From: Bradyrhizobium tropiciagri
GTDB taxonomy: Bacteria; Pseudomonadota; Alphaproteobacteria; Rhizobiales; Xanthobacteraceae
NCBI RefSeq assembly: GCF_018130545.1
Contig: NZ_JAFCKF010000006.1
Span: 496,001 to 560,000 of the forward strand
DNA length: 64,000 bases
Reading direction: 5' to 3'
Below, in pieces: positions 31,760 to 49,239 of this stretch (its first letter is position 1; each line of letters begins with the position of its first letter). Position numbers and translations under genes: made by a program. A model generated the notes under the pieces. The model was not told the origin of the DNA and did no database searches. It saw only the letters and a program-made list of their open reading frames with translations.

Positions 31760-31792
31760 GGCGGGTTCTCCTTGTGGGAACCCGCCTTTTTA
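31760..31792 (+). terminator. Intrinsic terminator after sucD
   Basis: A 9-bp stem ggcgggttc/gaacccgcc (31760-31768 and 31778-31786) with a 9-nt loop is followed by ttttta. It separates the sucC-sucD transcript from sucA. The next 180 nt are conspicuously AT-rich for this genome (ataaaatatgaaaataag near 31820-31840) and probably contain the sucA promoter. Confidence 0.85.
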
Positions 31793-31973
31793 TTGCGTTT
31801 TGCCGTCAGAACGCCGATTAATAAAATATGAAAATAAGTTCATTTCTTAGTTCTTTTAGGCGGGAATATCTGGCCTAGATAGGGTAAAGGGTATCTATCC
31901 AGCCGGCGCACTTCCAGACCGGCATCAGCGCCGTCTCCTACGCGCGAACCGAAAAAATCACCAGGACTGCCCC

Positions 31974-34934
<2,961 letters not shown>

Positions 34935-34951
34935 CGATCTTCACTGAAGCC

Positions 34952-34974
34952 ATGCCCCGCCTTGTGCGGGGCAT
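34952..34974. repeat. Palindrome in the sucA-sucB gap
   Basis: A perfect 9-bp inverted repeat (atgccccgc / gcggggcat) lies 17 nt after the sucA stop. A second, looser palindrome (cgtccgctttggcggg) sits near 35026-35041. No T-run follows either, so transcription into sucB is likely to continue; such elements can set differential mRNA stability. Confidence 0.6.
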
Positions 34975-35088
34975 CCGGTATCCCGCGTCACTCAGCGAAA
35001 TGGCTGTCGTCACGGAATACCGGGTCGTCCGCTTTGGCGGGTGGTGGCCGGATAATTTTTCGACCGCAAGGTTATCGAGGAAAAGACC

Positions 35089-36327
<1,239 letters not shown>

Positions 36328-36342
36328 GGTCGAATCGCGCGT

Positions 36343-36365
36343 GACGCCCGATCGGCTCGGGCGTC
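36343..36365 (+). promoter_or_regulatory. Hairpin after sucB
   Basis: A perfect 9-bp inverted repeat gacgcccga/tcgggcgtc with a 5-nt loop lies 15 nt after the sucB stop. There is no T-run behind it. It may stabilise the sucAB message or attenuate transcription into the SDR and lpdA genes. Confidence 0.45.
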
Positions 36366-36387
36366 GCGATCTATTGGATGTTCACGC

Positions 36388-37149
36388 TTGGGGATCAATG
36401 TGACGGATAAGGTTGTTGTCATCACCGGCGGCAGCCGCGGCATCGGCCGCGCTGCCGCGCTCGCCGCCGCCGCGCGCGGCTACCGCGTCGTGGTCGGTTA
36501 CGCCACCAACCAGGCTGCGGCCAACGAGGTCGTCGCCGCGATCGAAGCGAAGAACGGCAAGGCGATCGCGGTGAAGTGCGACGTCGGCAGCGAGCAGGAT
36601 ATCCTGGCGCTGTTCAAGGCGGCCGATGGTTTCGGCACGCTCGGCGCGCTGGTCAACAATGCCGGCATCGTCGGCAAGAGCGGCGTGCGCGTCGACGAGA
36701 TGTCGGCGGAGCGCATCCAGCAGATGATGGCGGTCAACGTCACCGGCAGCATCCTGTGCGCGCGCGAGGCGGTGAAGCGGATGTCGACCAAACACGGCGG
36801 CAAGGGCGGCGTCATCGTCAACCTGTCCTCGGTCGCCGCAAAGCTCGGCGCGCCCAACACCTATGTCGACTATGCCGCCTCCAAGGGCGCGATCGATTCC
36901 TTCACGGTCGGCCTCGGCTACGAGGTCGCCAATGAAGGCATCCGCGTTGCCGGCATCCGGCCCGGGTTGATCGACACCGACATCCACGCCGCGGGCGGCG
37001 AGCCCGATCGAGCCCATCGGCTGGCCCATATGGTGCCGATGAAGCGCGTCGGCACCGCGGATGAAATCGCCAACGCCATCGTCTGGCTGATCTCGGACGA
37101 GGCGTCCTATGTCACCAGCGCGATCCTCGACGTGTCGGGCGGTCGCTAG
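36388..37149 (+). CDS. SDR-family oxidoreductase
   Basis: This 253-residue classical short-chain dehydrogenase has the Rossmann motif ITGGSRGIGRAAA, NNAGIVG, the serine strand IVNLSSVAAKLG and the catalytic pair in YVDYAASKGAID. VAGIRPGLIDTDIH follows. The start is either TTG at 36388 or GTG at 36400; the latter has GGGGA about 8 nt upstream and may be the true start. The substrate is unknown. It is set between sucB and lpdA, so it is probably co-transcribed with the 2-oxoglutarate dehydrogenase genes without being part of the complex. Confidence 0.9.
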   Translation: MGINVTDKVVVITGGSRGIGRAAALAAAARGYRVVVGYATNQAAANEVVAAIEAKNGKAIAVKCDVGSEQDILALFKAADGFGTLGALVNNAGIVGKSGVRVDEMSAERIQQMMAVNVTGSILCAREAVKRMSTKHGGKGGVIVNLSSVAAKLGAPNTYVDYAASKGAIDSFTVGLGYEVANEGIRVAGIRPGLIDTDIHAAGGEPDRAHRLAHMVPMKRVGTADEIANAIVWLISDEASYVTSAILDVSGGR

Positions 37150-37233
37150 GCCACATTCAAGAGCGGGCGCCGGTCTGCCAACAAGATCGCGCCCGCGTAA
37201 TTGTCACAGAACTTAGCTACAGGACCTTCCATC

Positions 37234-38634
37234 ATGGCTTCTTACGATCTCGTCGTCATCGGCACTGGACCCGGCGGTTATGTCTGCGCGATCCGCGCGG
37301 CACAGCTCGGCATGAAGGTCGCTGTCGTCGAGAAGAACGCGACGCTGGGCGGCACCTGCCTCAATGTCGGCTGCATGCCGTCGAAGGCGCTGCTGCACGC
37401 CTCCGAGATGTTCGAGGAAGCCGGGCACTCCTTTGCCAAGATGGGCGTCAGCGTCCCGGCGCCGAAGCTCGATCTGCCGGCAATGATGAACTTCAAGCAG
37501 CAGGGCATCGACGGCAACGTCAAGGGCGTCGAGTTCCTGATGAAGAAGAACAAAATCGACGTGCTCAAGGGCACCGGCAAGATCCTCGGTGCCGGTAAGG
37601 TCGAAGTCTCCGGCGACGGCAAGTCCGAGACCGTCGAGACCAAGAACATCGTGATCGCCACCGGCTCCGACATCGCGCGGCTGAAGGGCATCGACATCGA
37701 CGAGAAGCGCATCGTGTCGTCGACCGGCGCGCTGTCGCTCGAGAAGGTGCCCGGCAGCCTCTTGATCGTCGGCGCCGGCGTGATCGGGCTCGAGCTCGGC
37801 TCGGTCTGGCATCGTCTCGGTGCCAAGATCACCGTGGTGGAATTCCTCGACCGCATCCTGCCCGGCATGGACGGCGAAGTGGCGAAGCAATTCCAGCGCA
37901 TCCTCGAAAAGCAGGGTTTTGCTTTCAAGCTCGGCGCCAAGGTCACTTCGGTCGATACTTCGGGCAAGACGCTGCAGGCCAAGGTCGAGCCGGCCGCCGG
38001 CGGCGCCGCGGAGACCATCGAAGCCGACGTCGTGCTGGTCTGCATCGGTCGCGTGCCGTACACCGAGGGTCTTGGGCTGAAGGAAGCCGGCGTTGCGCTC
38101 GACAATCGCGGCCGCGTCGAGATCGATTCGCACTTCTCGACCAACGTGAAGGGCATCTACGCGATCGGCGACGTCGTCGCCGGGCCGATGCTCGCGCACA
38201 AGGCGGAAGACGAGGGCGTTGCCTGCGCCGAGATCATTGCGGGCCAGGCCGGCCACGTGAACTACGACGTCATTCCAGGTGTTGTGTATACCACGCCGGA
38301 AGTGTCGTCGGTCGGCAAGACCGAGGAAGACCTCAAGCAGGCCGGTGTCGCCTATACCGTCGGCAAATTCCCGTTCACCGCGAACGGCCGCTCCAAGGTC
38401 AACCAGACCACCGATGGCTTCGTGAAGGTTCTCGCAGATGCGAAGACCGATCGGGTGCTCGGCGTGCACATTGTCGGCATCGAGGCCGGCGAAATGATCC
38501 ATGAAGCCTGCGTTCTGATGGAATTCGGTGGTTCGGCCGAGGATCTGGCGCGCACCTGTCACGCCCATCCGACCCGCTCCGAGGCCATCAAGGAAGCCGC
38601 GCTTGCGGTGGGCAAGCGCGCCATCCATATGTGA
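37234..38634 (+). CDS. lpdA: Dihydrolipoyl dehydrogenase (E3)
   Basis: This 466-residue flavoprotein reoxidises the E2 lipoyl group. The FAD motif is [20 protein letters not shown], the redox disulfide is C42/C47 in [16 protein letters not shown], and the NAD motif is [19 protein letters not shown]. The C-terminal His-Glu dyad lies in [14 protein letters not shown]. The ATG at 37234 is preferred over an in-frame 11-residue extension. It completes the 2-oxoglutarate dehydrogenase complex encoded by this cluster. Confidence 0.98.
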   Translation: MASYDLVVIGTGPGGYVCAIRAAQLGMKVAVVEKNATLGGTCLNVGCMPSKALLHASEMFEEAGHSFAKMGVSVPAPKLDLPAMMNFKQQGIDGNVKGVEFLMKKNKIDVLKGTGKILGAGKVEVSGDGKSETVETKNIVIATGSDIARLKGIDIDEKRIVSSTGALSLEKVPGSLLIVGAGVIGLELGSVWHRLGAKITVVEFLDRILPGMDGEVAKQFQRILEKQGFAFKLGAKVTSVDTSGKTLQAKVEPAAGGAAETIEADVVLVCIGRVPYTEGLGLKEAGVALDNRGRVEIDSHFSTNVKGIYAIGDVVAGPMLAHKAEDEGVACAEIIAGQAGHVNYDVIPGVVYTTPEVSSVGKTEEDLKQAGVAYTVGKFPFTANGRSKVNQTTDGFVKVLADAKTDRVLGVHIVGIEAGEMIHEACVLMEFGGSAEDLARTCHAHPTRSEAIKEAALAVGKRAIHM

Positions 38635-38671
38635 TCGAGCGTCCGGCGCGAGCCGGGGTGAGATCAAAGCG

Positions 38672-39211
38672 ATGTTGCGCCGCCTGCTTCAGCCGATCTG
38701 GGTCCTGCTTGCGATCATCTTCCTGATCGAAGCCTGGCTATGGGATCACCTCGAGCCGATCGTGGCCCGGGTGGTGGCGTGGATTCCGCTCCGCGCGCTC
38801 AAGCAATGGCTCGCCGACCGGGTCGACTCGCTGTCGCCGGCGATGACGCTGATCGTCTTCGTCGTGCCGCTGATCCCGTTGTTTCCGCTCAAGCTGATCG
38901 GGCTCTGGCTGCTCGCGAACCAATACTGGTTCAGCGCGGTTTCGCTGATCCTGTTCGCAAAATTCCTCGGTGTCGGCGTTACGGCCTTCCTGTTCGACGT
39001 GACGCGATCGAAACTGCTGGAGATGCCCTGGTTCGAGGCGCTCTATAATTTCGTGATGTCGCTGCGGGCCAAGGCCACCGCGGTGGTCGAGCCCGTCAAG
39101 CGGCGCATTCGCGAGATGATCACTGGCGACGGCGAGGGTTGGACCGCGCGCACGCTGCGCCTGATCGCACGCTTCCGCAAAAGCGTGCACCAGACCAGCA
39201 AGGTTCTCTAG
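38672..39211 (+). CDS. Small multi-pass membrane protein of unknown function
   Basis: The ATG at 38672, with ggggtgaga upstream, gives 179 residues. An N-terminal helix (PIWVLLAIIFLIEAWLWDHL) and two more hydrophobic segments around MTLIVFVVPLIPLFPLKLIG and SAVSLILFAKFLGVGVTAFL are followed by a basic C-terminal region with KRRIREMI. I recognise no named domain. It starts 37 nt after lpdA and is probably the last gene of that transcript. A repeat-bearing gap follows. Confidence 0.75.
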   Translation: MLRRLLQPIWVLLAIIFLIEAWLWDHLEPIVARVVAWIPLRALKQWLADRVDSLSPAMTLIVFVVPLIPLFPLKLIGLWLLANQYWFSAVSLILFAKFLGVGVTAFLFDVTRSKLLEMPWFEALYNFVMSLRAKATAVVEPVKRRIREMITGDGEGWTARTLRLIARFRKSVHQTSKVL

Positions 39212-39273
39212 GCAGCACTGTCGCTTCCGGCATCCTAAGAGGATGCGAAGCTTTGTCCTCATCCACTGTTGTC

Positions 39274-39370
39274 GTCGCCCGGCTTGACCGGGCGACCCAG
39301 TACGCCGCGGCCTATCGGCTCAAGCACGACCGCCTCTGGAATAGTGGATCACCCGCATGCGCGGGTGATG
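39274..39370. repeat. Pair of dispersed palindromes between the membrane protein and DUF4337 genes
   Basis: The first element, gtcgcccgg/ccgggcgac, lies at 39274-39296. The second, gatcacccgc/gcgggtgatg with a 4-nt centre, lies at 39347-39370. Both sit in the 217-nt gap between convergent genes. Related elements occur at 1871 and 49292. Confidence 0.7.
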
Positions 39371-39428
39371 ACACTGAGCAAGCCAATTTCGTCAGCCTGC
39401 CAGGGTCAAGATGCGGGGTCCCGCCGTT

Positions 39429-40019
39429 TCAATGCAAAGGCAGCAGATGCGGCTGTAACAGGCCGAGCACGGTCATCAGGATGCCGGCAAGCGTCACCAA
39501 ACCGGATATCCAGGCCAGCGCGGCGATGCCGGTGATGATGGTCGCGGATGCCAGCACGATGGCGATCTGGAAGGCGGCGGAGGCAAGCTCGAAGTGATGA
39601 TATTTCGCGGTCGCTTCGTCGCGCTCATGCTCGGCGTGCTTGGCGCGCTCGGAGAGTTGCTCCGAACCCTCGCCGGTCTCCGGCTCCGAGCGGTAGCGCG
39701 CCGCGGTCTTCTGCCAGTCGTCGATCTGCTTCTGCAGCGCGGCCTTGGCTGCCTCGTCGGTGGTGGTGGCGAGGTTCAGTTTGCCTTGCTCGGCGGCGGT
39801 CTGCACCGCGGTGCGGCGGATGCTCTTGGCCTGGAAGAAGGCCCAGAGGTTTGACGCCTCGACATTCTTGCTGATCGATTCGGTTTGGGCACCCTTGCCG
39901 AGCGTTTCCGACAGCGCCAGGCACAGCGCGATCACGGCGATCAGGAGCGCGATCTTCCTGTTCTCGGTCGACGCATGCTCGGCATGCTCCGCGTGCTCCA
40001 TACTTTCATGTGCGCTCAT
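39429..40019 (-). CDS. DUF4337 membrane protein with His/Glu-rich N-terminus
   Basis: The ATG at 40019 gives 196 residues. The N-terminus SAHESMEHAEHAEHAST is a His/Glu repeat. A first membrane helix (IALLIAVIALCLALSETLG) is followed by a soluble, charged helical region with NLWAFFQAKSIRRT and EHERDEATAKYHHFE. Two closely spaced membrane helices end the protein. The plan matches DUF4337. The function is unknown; the histidine cluster could bind metal. It is convergent with the preceding gene and has the same direction as xerC. Confidence 0.85.
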   Translation of the reverse strand: MSAHESMEHAEHAEHASTENRKIALLIAVIALCLALSETLGKGAQTESISKNVEASNLWAFFQAKSIRRTAVQTAAEQGKLNLATTTDEAAKAALQKQIDDWQKTAARYRSEPETGEGSEQLSERAKHAEHERDEATAKYHHFELASAAFQIAIVLASATIITGIAALAWISGLVTLAGILMTVLGLLQPHLLPLH

Positions 40020-40167
40020 GATTCCCCTCCGGATGAGACCGCGCCACGATTGCCGAATGCGGCGCACAAGGCAAGTGCCGAGCGGTTTGTGGCAGCCGTA
40101 TGAATGAAGATGAACGGCGGATCGGCAAGCGACGCCTGCGCCTGACGTTGAGCTGACAGCGAAGCGC

Positions 40168-41139
40168 TCAGCCCCGCGGGTGCGCGGAGCGATAGACTTC
40201 GAGCAGGCGCTCGCTGTCGATGCCGGTGTAGATCTGCGTGGTCGACAGCGACGCGTGGCCGAGCAATTCCTGGATCGCGCGCAAATCGCCGCCGCGGCTC
40301 AGCAGATGGGTGGCGAAGGAATGCCGGAGCGCATGCGGCGTTGCGCTGTCGGGCAGGCCGAGCGCTCCGCGCAGCCGCTCCATGGTGAGCTGGATGATGC
40401 GTGGACTGAGCGGACCGCCGCGCGCACCGACGAACATCGGCCCGGTCGGGCTGAGCTGGTGCGGGCAGATCGCGGCGTAGTCCGCGATGAGCTGCAGCAC
40501 GTTGTGCAGCACCGGCACCATGCGGGTCTTGTTGCCTTTGCCGGTCACGACCAGCACGTCGCCTTCGCCCGGCTTCGGTACGTCGCGGCGCTTCAGCCCC
40601 AACGCCTCGGAGATGCGCAGGCCCGAACCATAGAGCAGCGCCATCACGGCGGCGTCGCGCATCAGGATCCAGGTCTCGCGCTCCTCGCCGGCGCGCTCGT
40701 CGGCGTCGGCAAAGCGCTTCGCGGCTTCCATGTGGATCGGTTTCGGCAGGCTCTTCGCCACCTTCGGTGCGCGGATCGCCGAGAGTGCCCCGACCTTGCC
40801 CTTGCCCTCGCGCTCCAGGAAGCGCCCGAACGAGCGCAGGCCGGCCAGCGCCCGCATCAGCGATCGGCCGCCGATCTCGTCCGCGCGGCGCATCGCCATG
40901 AAGGCGCGGACATCGCTCGCCTCGAGCGCGGAAAATGTCGCAAGCGTCACGCGCGCGCCCCAGTGCTCGGCGAGGAAGGCCAGGCATTGCCGCACGTCGC
41001 GGGCATAGGCCTCGAGCGTCTTCGGCGACAGCCGCCGCTCGGCGCGCAGATGCGACAGCCAGCGCGTCATCTCCTGCGTGACCGATGTGTCGGCGCAGTC
41101 GAGCTCAAGCGGTGGGGCGGGTTGATCGGTCCGGGCCAT
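40168..41139 (-). CDS. xerC: Tyrosine recombinase XerC
   Basis: This 323-residue recombinase resolves chromosome dimers at dif together with XerD. The N-terminal SAM-like domain (SHLRAERRLSPKTLEAYARD) is followed by the catalytic domain with YGSGLRISEALGL (Arg I), HALRHSFATHLLSRGGDL (His-x-x-Arg), LGHASLSTTQIYT and the nucleophile Y304. It is divergent from priA, with 122 nt between the starts, which is a common alphaproteobacterial arrangement. Confidence 0.95.
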   Translation of the reverse strand: MARTDQPAPPLELDCADTSVTQEMTRWLSHLRAERRLSPKTLEAYARDVRQCLAFLAEHWGARVTLATFSALEASDVRAFMAMRRADEIGGRSLMRALAGLRSFGRFLEREGKGKVGALSAIRAPKVAKSLPKPIHMEAAKRFADADERAGEERETWILMRDAAVMALLYGSGLRISEALGLKRRDVPKPGEGDVLVVTGKGNKTRMVPVLHNVLQLIADYAAICPHQLSPTGPMFVGARGGPLSPRIIQLTMERLRGALGLPDSATPHALRHSFATHLLSRGGDLRAIQELLGHASLSTTQIYTGIDSERLLEVYRSAHPRG

Positions 41140-41261
41140 CTGTAAGGGCTATTGGCGCTACGAATCTCCTGATTATATCGCACTGCCTTCGTTTACCGAT
41201 CGCTAAGACCGCGAGGCGGTGCTAGCCCGAAGCAAAGTTCGGATTCAAAAGCTCTGATTCA

Positions 41262-43469
41262 ATGGATCACACGACGCGCCCCAGCCCAGCCTCCGCATCG
41301 ACAGGTGTCGTCGACGTGCTGGTGCCTGTCGCGCTGAACCAGACCTATTCCTACCGCGTGCCGCGCGGCATGGAGCTTGCGCCCGGCGACGTGATCTCTG
41401 TTCCGCTCGGACCGCGCGAGGTCATAGCGGTGGTGTGGGCCGAGAATGCCAGGCCCGATCCGCGGCTGCACAACCGGCTCAAGGACGTCAGCGAGAAGCT
41501 CGATGTTCCGCCGCTGAGGGCGGAGCTGCGCCAGCTCGTCGACTGGGTTTCCACCTACACACTGTCGGCGCGCGGCATGGTGCTGCGGATGACGCTGCGG
41601 ATGGGCGAGAATCTCGGCCCCGAGCGCGCCCGTCTCGGCGTCCGTCTGGTCGGCGAGCCGCCGCGGCGCCTGACGCCCGCACGGCGGCGGGTGATCGATG
41701 TGCTGTCGGACCGATTGCTGCACGGCAAGTCGGACGCGGCAAGGGAAGCCGGCGTCAGTTCGGGCGTGATCGACGGCCTGGTCGATGAGGGCACGCTGAC
41801 GGTCGAGGCGATGCCGCCGCCGGCCGCGCCGCCGGTTCCGGATCCCGCTTATGCGCAGCCGGATTTCTCGCGCGAGCAACGCAGCGCGGTCGACGTGCTG
41901 CGGACGCTGGCGGCGAGCGGCAGCTTTCATGTCGCGCTGCTCGACGGCGTTACCGGCTCGGGCAAGACCGAGGTCTATTTCGAGGCGATCGCCGAGAACA
42001 TCCGCCGCGGCAAGCAGACCCTGATTCTGATGCCGGAGATCGCGCTGACCGGGCAGTTCCTCGACCGCTTTGCACAGCGCTTCGGCGTGCGGCCGCTGGA
42101 ATGGCATTCGGAGCTGACGCCGCGCACCCGCGCGCGCAACTGGGCGGCGATCTCCGAAGGCAAGGCGCCAGTCGTGGTCGGCGCCCGCTCGGCGCTGTTC
42201 CTGCCCTATGCCGATCTCGGCCTCATCATCGTCGATGAGGAGCACGACCAGGCCTACAAGCAGGATGACGGCGCCCATTATCACGCCCGCGACATGGCGG
42301 TGGTCCGCGCCCATATTGCAAAGATCCCGATCGTGCTGGCGTCGGCCACGCCGTCGGTCGAGAGCGAGGTCAATGCGCGCAAGGGGCGCTACCAGCGCGT
42401 GGCGCTGCCGTCGCGGTTCGGCGGCCAGCACATGCCGCATATCGAGGCGATCGACATGCGGCGCGCGCCGCCGCCGCGCGGCCGCTTCATCTCGCCGGTT
42501 CTGGCCGAGCAGATTCGCCATGCGATCGGTCGCCGCGAGCAGGCGCTATTGTTCCTCAACCGCCGCGGCTATGCACCGCTGACGCTGTGTCGCGGCTGCG
42601 GTCACCGCTTCGCCTGCACGATCTGCGACGCGTGGCTGGTCGATCATCGGTTTCGCCAGCGGCTGGTCTGCCATCACTGCGGCTTCTCGATGCCGCGCCC
42701 GAACATCTGCCCGCATTGCGCGGCCGAGGAATCGCTGGTCGCGGTCGGCCCCGGCGTCGAGCGCCTGCAGGAGGAGGCCGCGAGCATCTTTCCCGAAGCC
42801 CGCACCATGGTGCTGTCGAGCGACCTGATCACCTCGATCGAGACCATGCGCAGCGAGCTCAACGAGATCGCCGAGGGCCGCGTCGACATCATCATCGGTA
42901 CCCAGCTGGTGGCGAAGGGACATAACTTCCCGCGGCTCAATCTGGTCGGCGTCATCGATGCCGATCTCGGCCTGAGCAATGGCGATCCGCGCGCCGCCGA
43001 GCGCACGTTCCAGCTCTTGAATCAGGTGGTCGGCCGCGCAGGCCGCGAGCAGGGCCGCGGCGTCGGCTATCTGCAGACCCACCAGCCGGAGCATCCGGTC
43101 ATCAAGGCGCTGATCGCCAATGACCGCGAGGCATTCTACGCCAGCGAGATCGAGATCCGCGAGCGCACCGGCTACCCGCCGTTCGGCCGGCTGGCCAGCC
43201 TGATCATCTCCGCCGGCGACCGCCCGACGGCGGAAGGCTTTGCCCGCAAGCTCGCCGCGGTGGCGCCGCTCGACGAACGGATCCAGGTGCTCGGTCCCGC
43301 CGAGGCGCCGCTGGCCGTCATCAAGGGTCGCTATCGGTTCCGCCTGCTGGTGAAGTCGCTGCGCAATGTCGATTTGTCGCAATATCTGCGCGAATGGCTC
43401 GAGGCCGGTCCCAAGACCAAGGGCAATCTGAAGCTCGAGGTCGACGTCGATCCGCAGAGCTTTCTGTAA
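41262..43469 (+). CDS. priA: Primosomal protein N' (replication restart helicase PriA)
   Basis: This 735-residue helicase reloads the replisome at stalled forks. The N-terminal DNA-binding domain covers about residues 1-200. The helicase core holds GVTGSGKTEVYF (from 229), the DEEH box in IVDEEHDQAYKQDDG, LASATPSVES and GTQLVAKGHNFPRL. Zinc-binding cysteines are CRGCGHRFACTICDAW and CHHCGFSMPRPNICPHC. The family-specific C-terminus LGPAEAPLAVIKGRYRFRLL is intact. Confidence 0.97.
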   Translation: MDHTTRPSPASASTGVVDVLVPVALNQTYSYRVPRGMELAPGDVISVPLGPREVIAVVWAENARPDPRLHNRLKDVSEKLDVPPLRAELRQLVDWVSTYTLSARGMVLRMTLRMGENLGPERARLGVRLVGEPPRRLTPARRRVIDVLSDRLLHGKSDAAREAGVSSGVIDGLVDEGTLTVEAMPPPAAPPVPDPAYAQPDFSREQRSAVDVLRTLAASGSFHVALLDGVTGSGKTEVYFEAIAENIRRGKQTLILMPEIALTGQFLDRFAQRFGVRPLEWHSELTPRTRARNWAAISEGKAPVVVGARSALFLPYADLGLIIVDEEHDQAYKQDDGAHYHARDMAVVRAHIAKIPIVLASATPSVESEVNARKGRYQRVALPSRFGGQHMPHIEAIDMRRAPPPRGRFISPVLAEQIRHAIGRREQALLFLNRRGYAPLTLCRGCGHRFACTICDAWLVDHRFRQRLVCHHCGFSMPRPNICPHCAAEESLVAVGPGVERLQEEAASIFPEARTMVLSSDLITSIETMRSELNEIAEGRVDIIIGTQLVAKGHNFPRLNLVGVIDADLGLSNGDPRAAERTFQLLNQVVGRAGREQGRGVGYLQTHQPEHPVIKALIANDREAFYASEIEIRERTGYPPFGRLASLIISAGDRPTAEGFARKLAAVAPLDERIQVLGPAEAPLAVIKGRYRFRLLVKSLRNVDLSQYLREWLEAGPKTKGNLKLEVDVDPQSFL

Positions 43470-43480
43470 GCGAACTCGCA

Positions 43481-43514
43481 AAGAAAAAGCCTGCCGTCAT
43501 TCGCGACGGCAGGC
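43481..43514 (-). terminator. Terminator between convergent priA and rlpA
   Basis: A 10-bp stem gcctgccgtc/gacggcaggc (43489-43498 and 43505-43514) with a 6-nt loop is followed on the minus strand by tttttcttt, so it ends rlpA transcription. On the plus strand only cctttgg follows, so it would stop priA transcripts less well. Confidence 0.85.
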
Positions 43515-43571
43515 CCTTTGGCGCGAGGCAGGCCTCGCAGCCGGTACGCAACGCAACGCTTACTGAAAGCG

Positions 43572-44063
43572 TTAGGAGACCACCTCAGCGGTGACGCGGC
43601 CGACGCCGGCACCGGTCAGGCCGATGGCGCGGGCTGCGCCGGTCGAGAGGTCGAGCACGCGGCCGCGCACGAACGGGCCACGATCGTTGATGGTGACGAC
43701 GACGCTACGGCCGCCATGGGTGACGCGGAGCTTGGTGCCGAACGGCAGCGAACGGTGGGCCGCGGTCATGGCGTTCTGGTTGAAGCGCTGGCCGGAAGCG
43801 GTGCGGCTGCCCGATTCATTGCCGTAGAAGGAGGCCATCCCCGAGAACGTGTGGCCGCCGGACGGCTGGATCGATGCATTGGCGTCGCGCCAGGACGAGC
43901 CTTCGGCGCGGGCTTGGTGATGATGGTGGTGGCGATGATGATGGTGCCTGGACTTCGCGGACGCCTCGGTCACGCTGCCCCCGACCAGGATAGTTGCGGC
44001 TACAAACGCAAGCGCCGTACGCGAGCGGGTGACGTTGCCCGCCGCCTTCTTGATATTCAGCAT
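43572..44063 (-). CDS. rlpA: RlpA-like septal ring lytic transglycosylase family protein
   Basis: This 163-residue exported protein (signal about 1-35) has a His/Lys-rich patch, SRHHHHRHHHHHQAR, just after the signal. The double-psi beta-barrel RlpA domain reads TFSGMASFYGNESGSRTASG, AAHRSLPFGTKLRVTHGG and VVVTINDRGPFVRGRVLDLS, ending with IGLTGAGVGRV. RlpA cleaves denuded glycan strands at the septum. There is no SPOR domain, so localisation must work differently. A CtrA-like box lies about 180 nt upstream. Confidence 0.92.
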   Translation of the reverse strand: MLNIKKAAGNVTRSRTALAFVAATILVGGSVTEASAKSRHHHHRHHHHHQARAEGSSWRDANASIQPSGGHTFSGMASFYGNESGSRTASGQRFNQNAMTAAHRSLPFGTKLRVTHGGRSVVVTINDRGPFVRGRVLDLSTGAARAIGLTGAGVGRVTAEVVS

Positions 44064-44693
44064 TGATAAGACCCTCAGACAGTATTGCCGCTAACGCGAC
44101 AAGTGGAACCCCCGTCCCTTCGTTGACCTAGGCCGTTTGGTTTCGCATTGAGGCACGAATTAGGCAGTAAATCCCGAATGTCTCGGGCTGAAATATCTTG
44201 TTACCGCTTTGGGGTATTCGATCGAGGTTCCGTAATCTTGCGCTTTAACCAATTTTTAACCAGAATTAGACTTGCGAATACTGAATATCGGTCTAGCGGT
44301 AAGTTTTCGGTAAGTATTCGTCAAATGAAAGCGACGGCCGGTCTGGGTTCCTTGCGCGCTCGGCCATAGGCCCATGCAAAATTCGATGGAACAAATCTGC
44401 GGGATCCGAATCGTGCGTCGCCGCGTCGATTTTTCGCGCGCGGAATTCGTCCCGATTTGCCGTCGGCTGCGATCGCCAAAAACCGCATGCGACAAGGCGG
44501 CTCTCACGATGCCGTCATGTTGCACCTGCGCGATTGCTATGTTAGCAAAGCCGCGATTTTAACGGTCCCGGCATGTCCTGTGCCGGTCGAAAATCGAAGT
44601 CCCGCTTGAATTCCAAGGGCTTGGATCGCTAGGCGCTGCTTTGGTGGCGACGGTTTTTCCCTTGCGAATTTGACAGCAAAAAAGAGCGAGCTC
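44064..44693. other. Long non-coding gap between divergent rlpA and the atp operon
   Basis: These 630 nt contain no open frame with recognisable similarity. The part near rlpA (44150-44320) is AT-rich for this genome and holds the CtrA-like site at 44245-44260. The part nearer atpH is GC-rich, with no clear -35/-10 pair that I can defend. Both operons must have their promoters here. Confidence 0.6.
44245..44260. promoter_or_regulatory. Candidate CtrA binding site upstream of rlpA
   Basis: The sequence ttaa-ccaattt-ttaac is an exact match to the alphaproteobacterial CtrA consensus TTAA-N7-TTAAC. It is in AT-rich DNA 182 nt upstream of the rlpA start. CtrA times division and envelope genes, so control of a septal transglycosylase-like gene would make sense. 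Chance occurrence cannot be excluded. Confidence 0.45.
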
Positions 44694-46783
<2,090 letters not shown>

Positions 46784-46874
46784 CGAATGGGGCGTCGCCC
46801 GGCTCGCCGCCGGGCGTGACGAACGGAGGCTTGCGATCTGACCATTGTGGTCGGATCGCCGGGGTGAACGAAGA

Positions 46875-49222
<2,348 letters not shown>

Positions 49223-49239
49223 GCTTTGGGATGTCGTCA

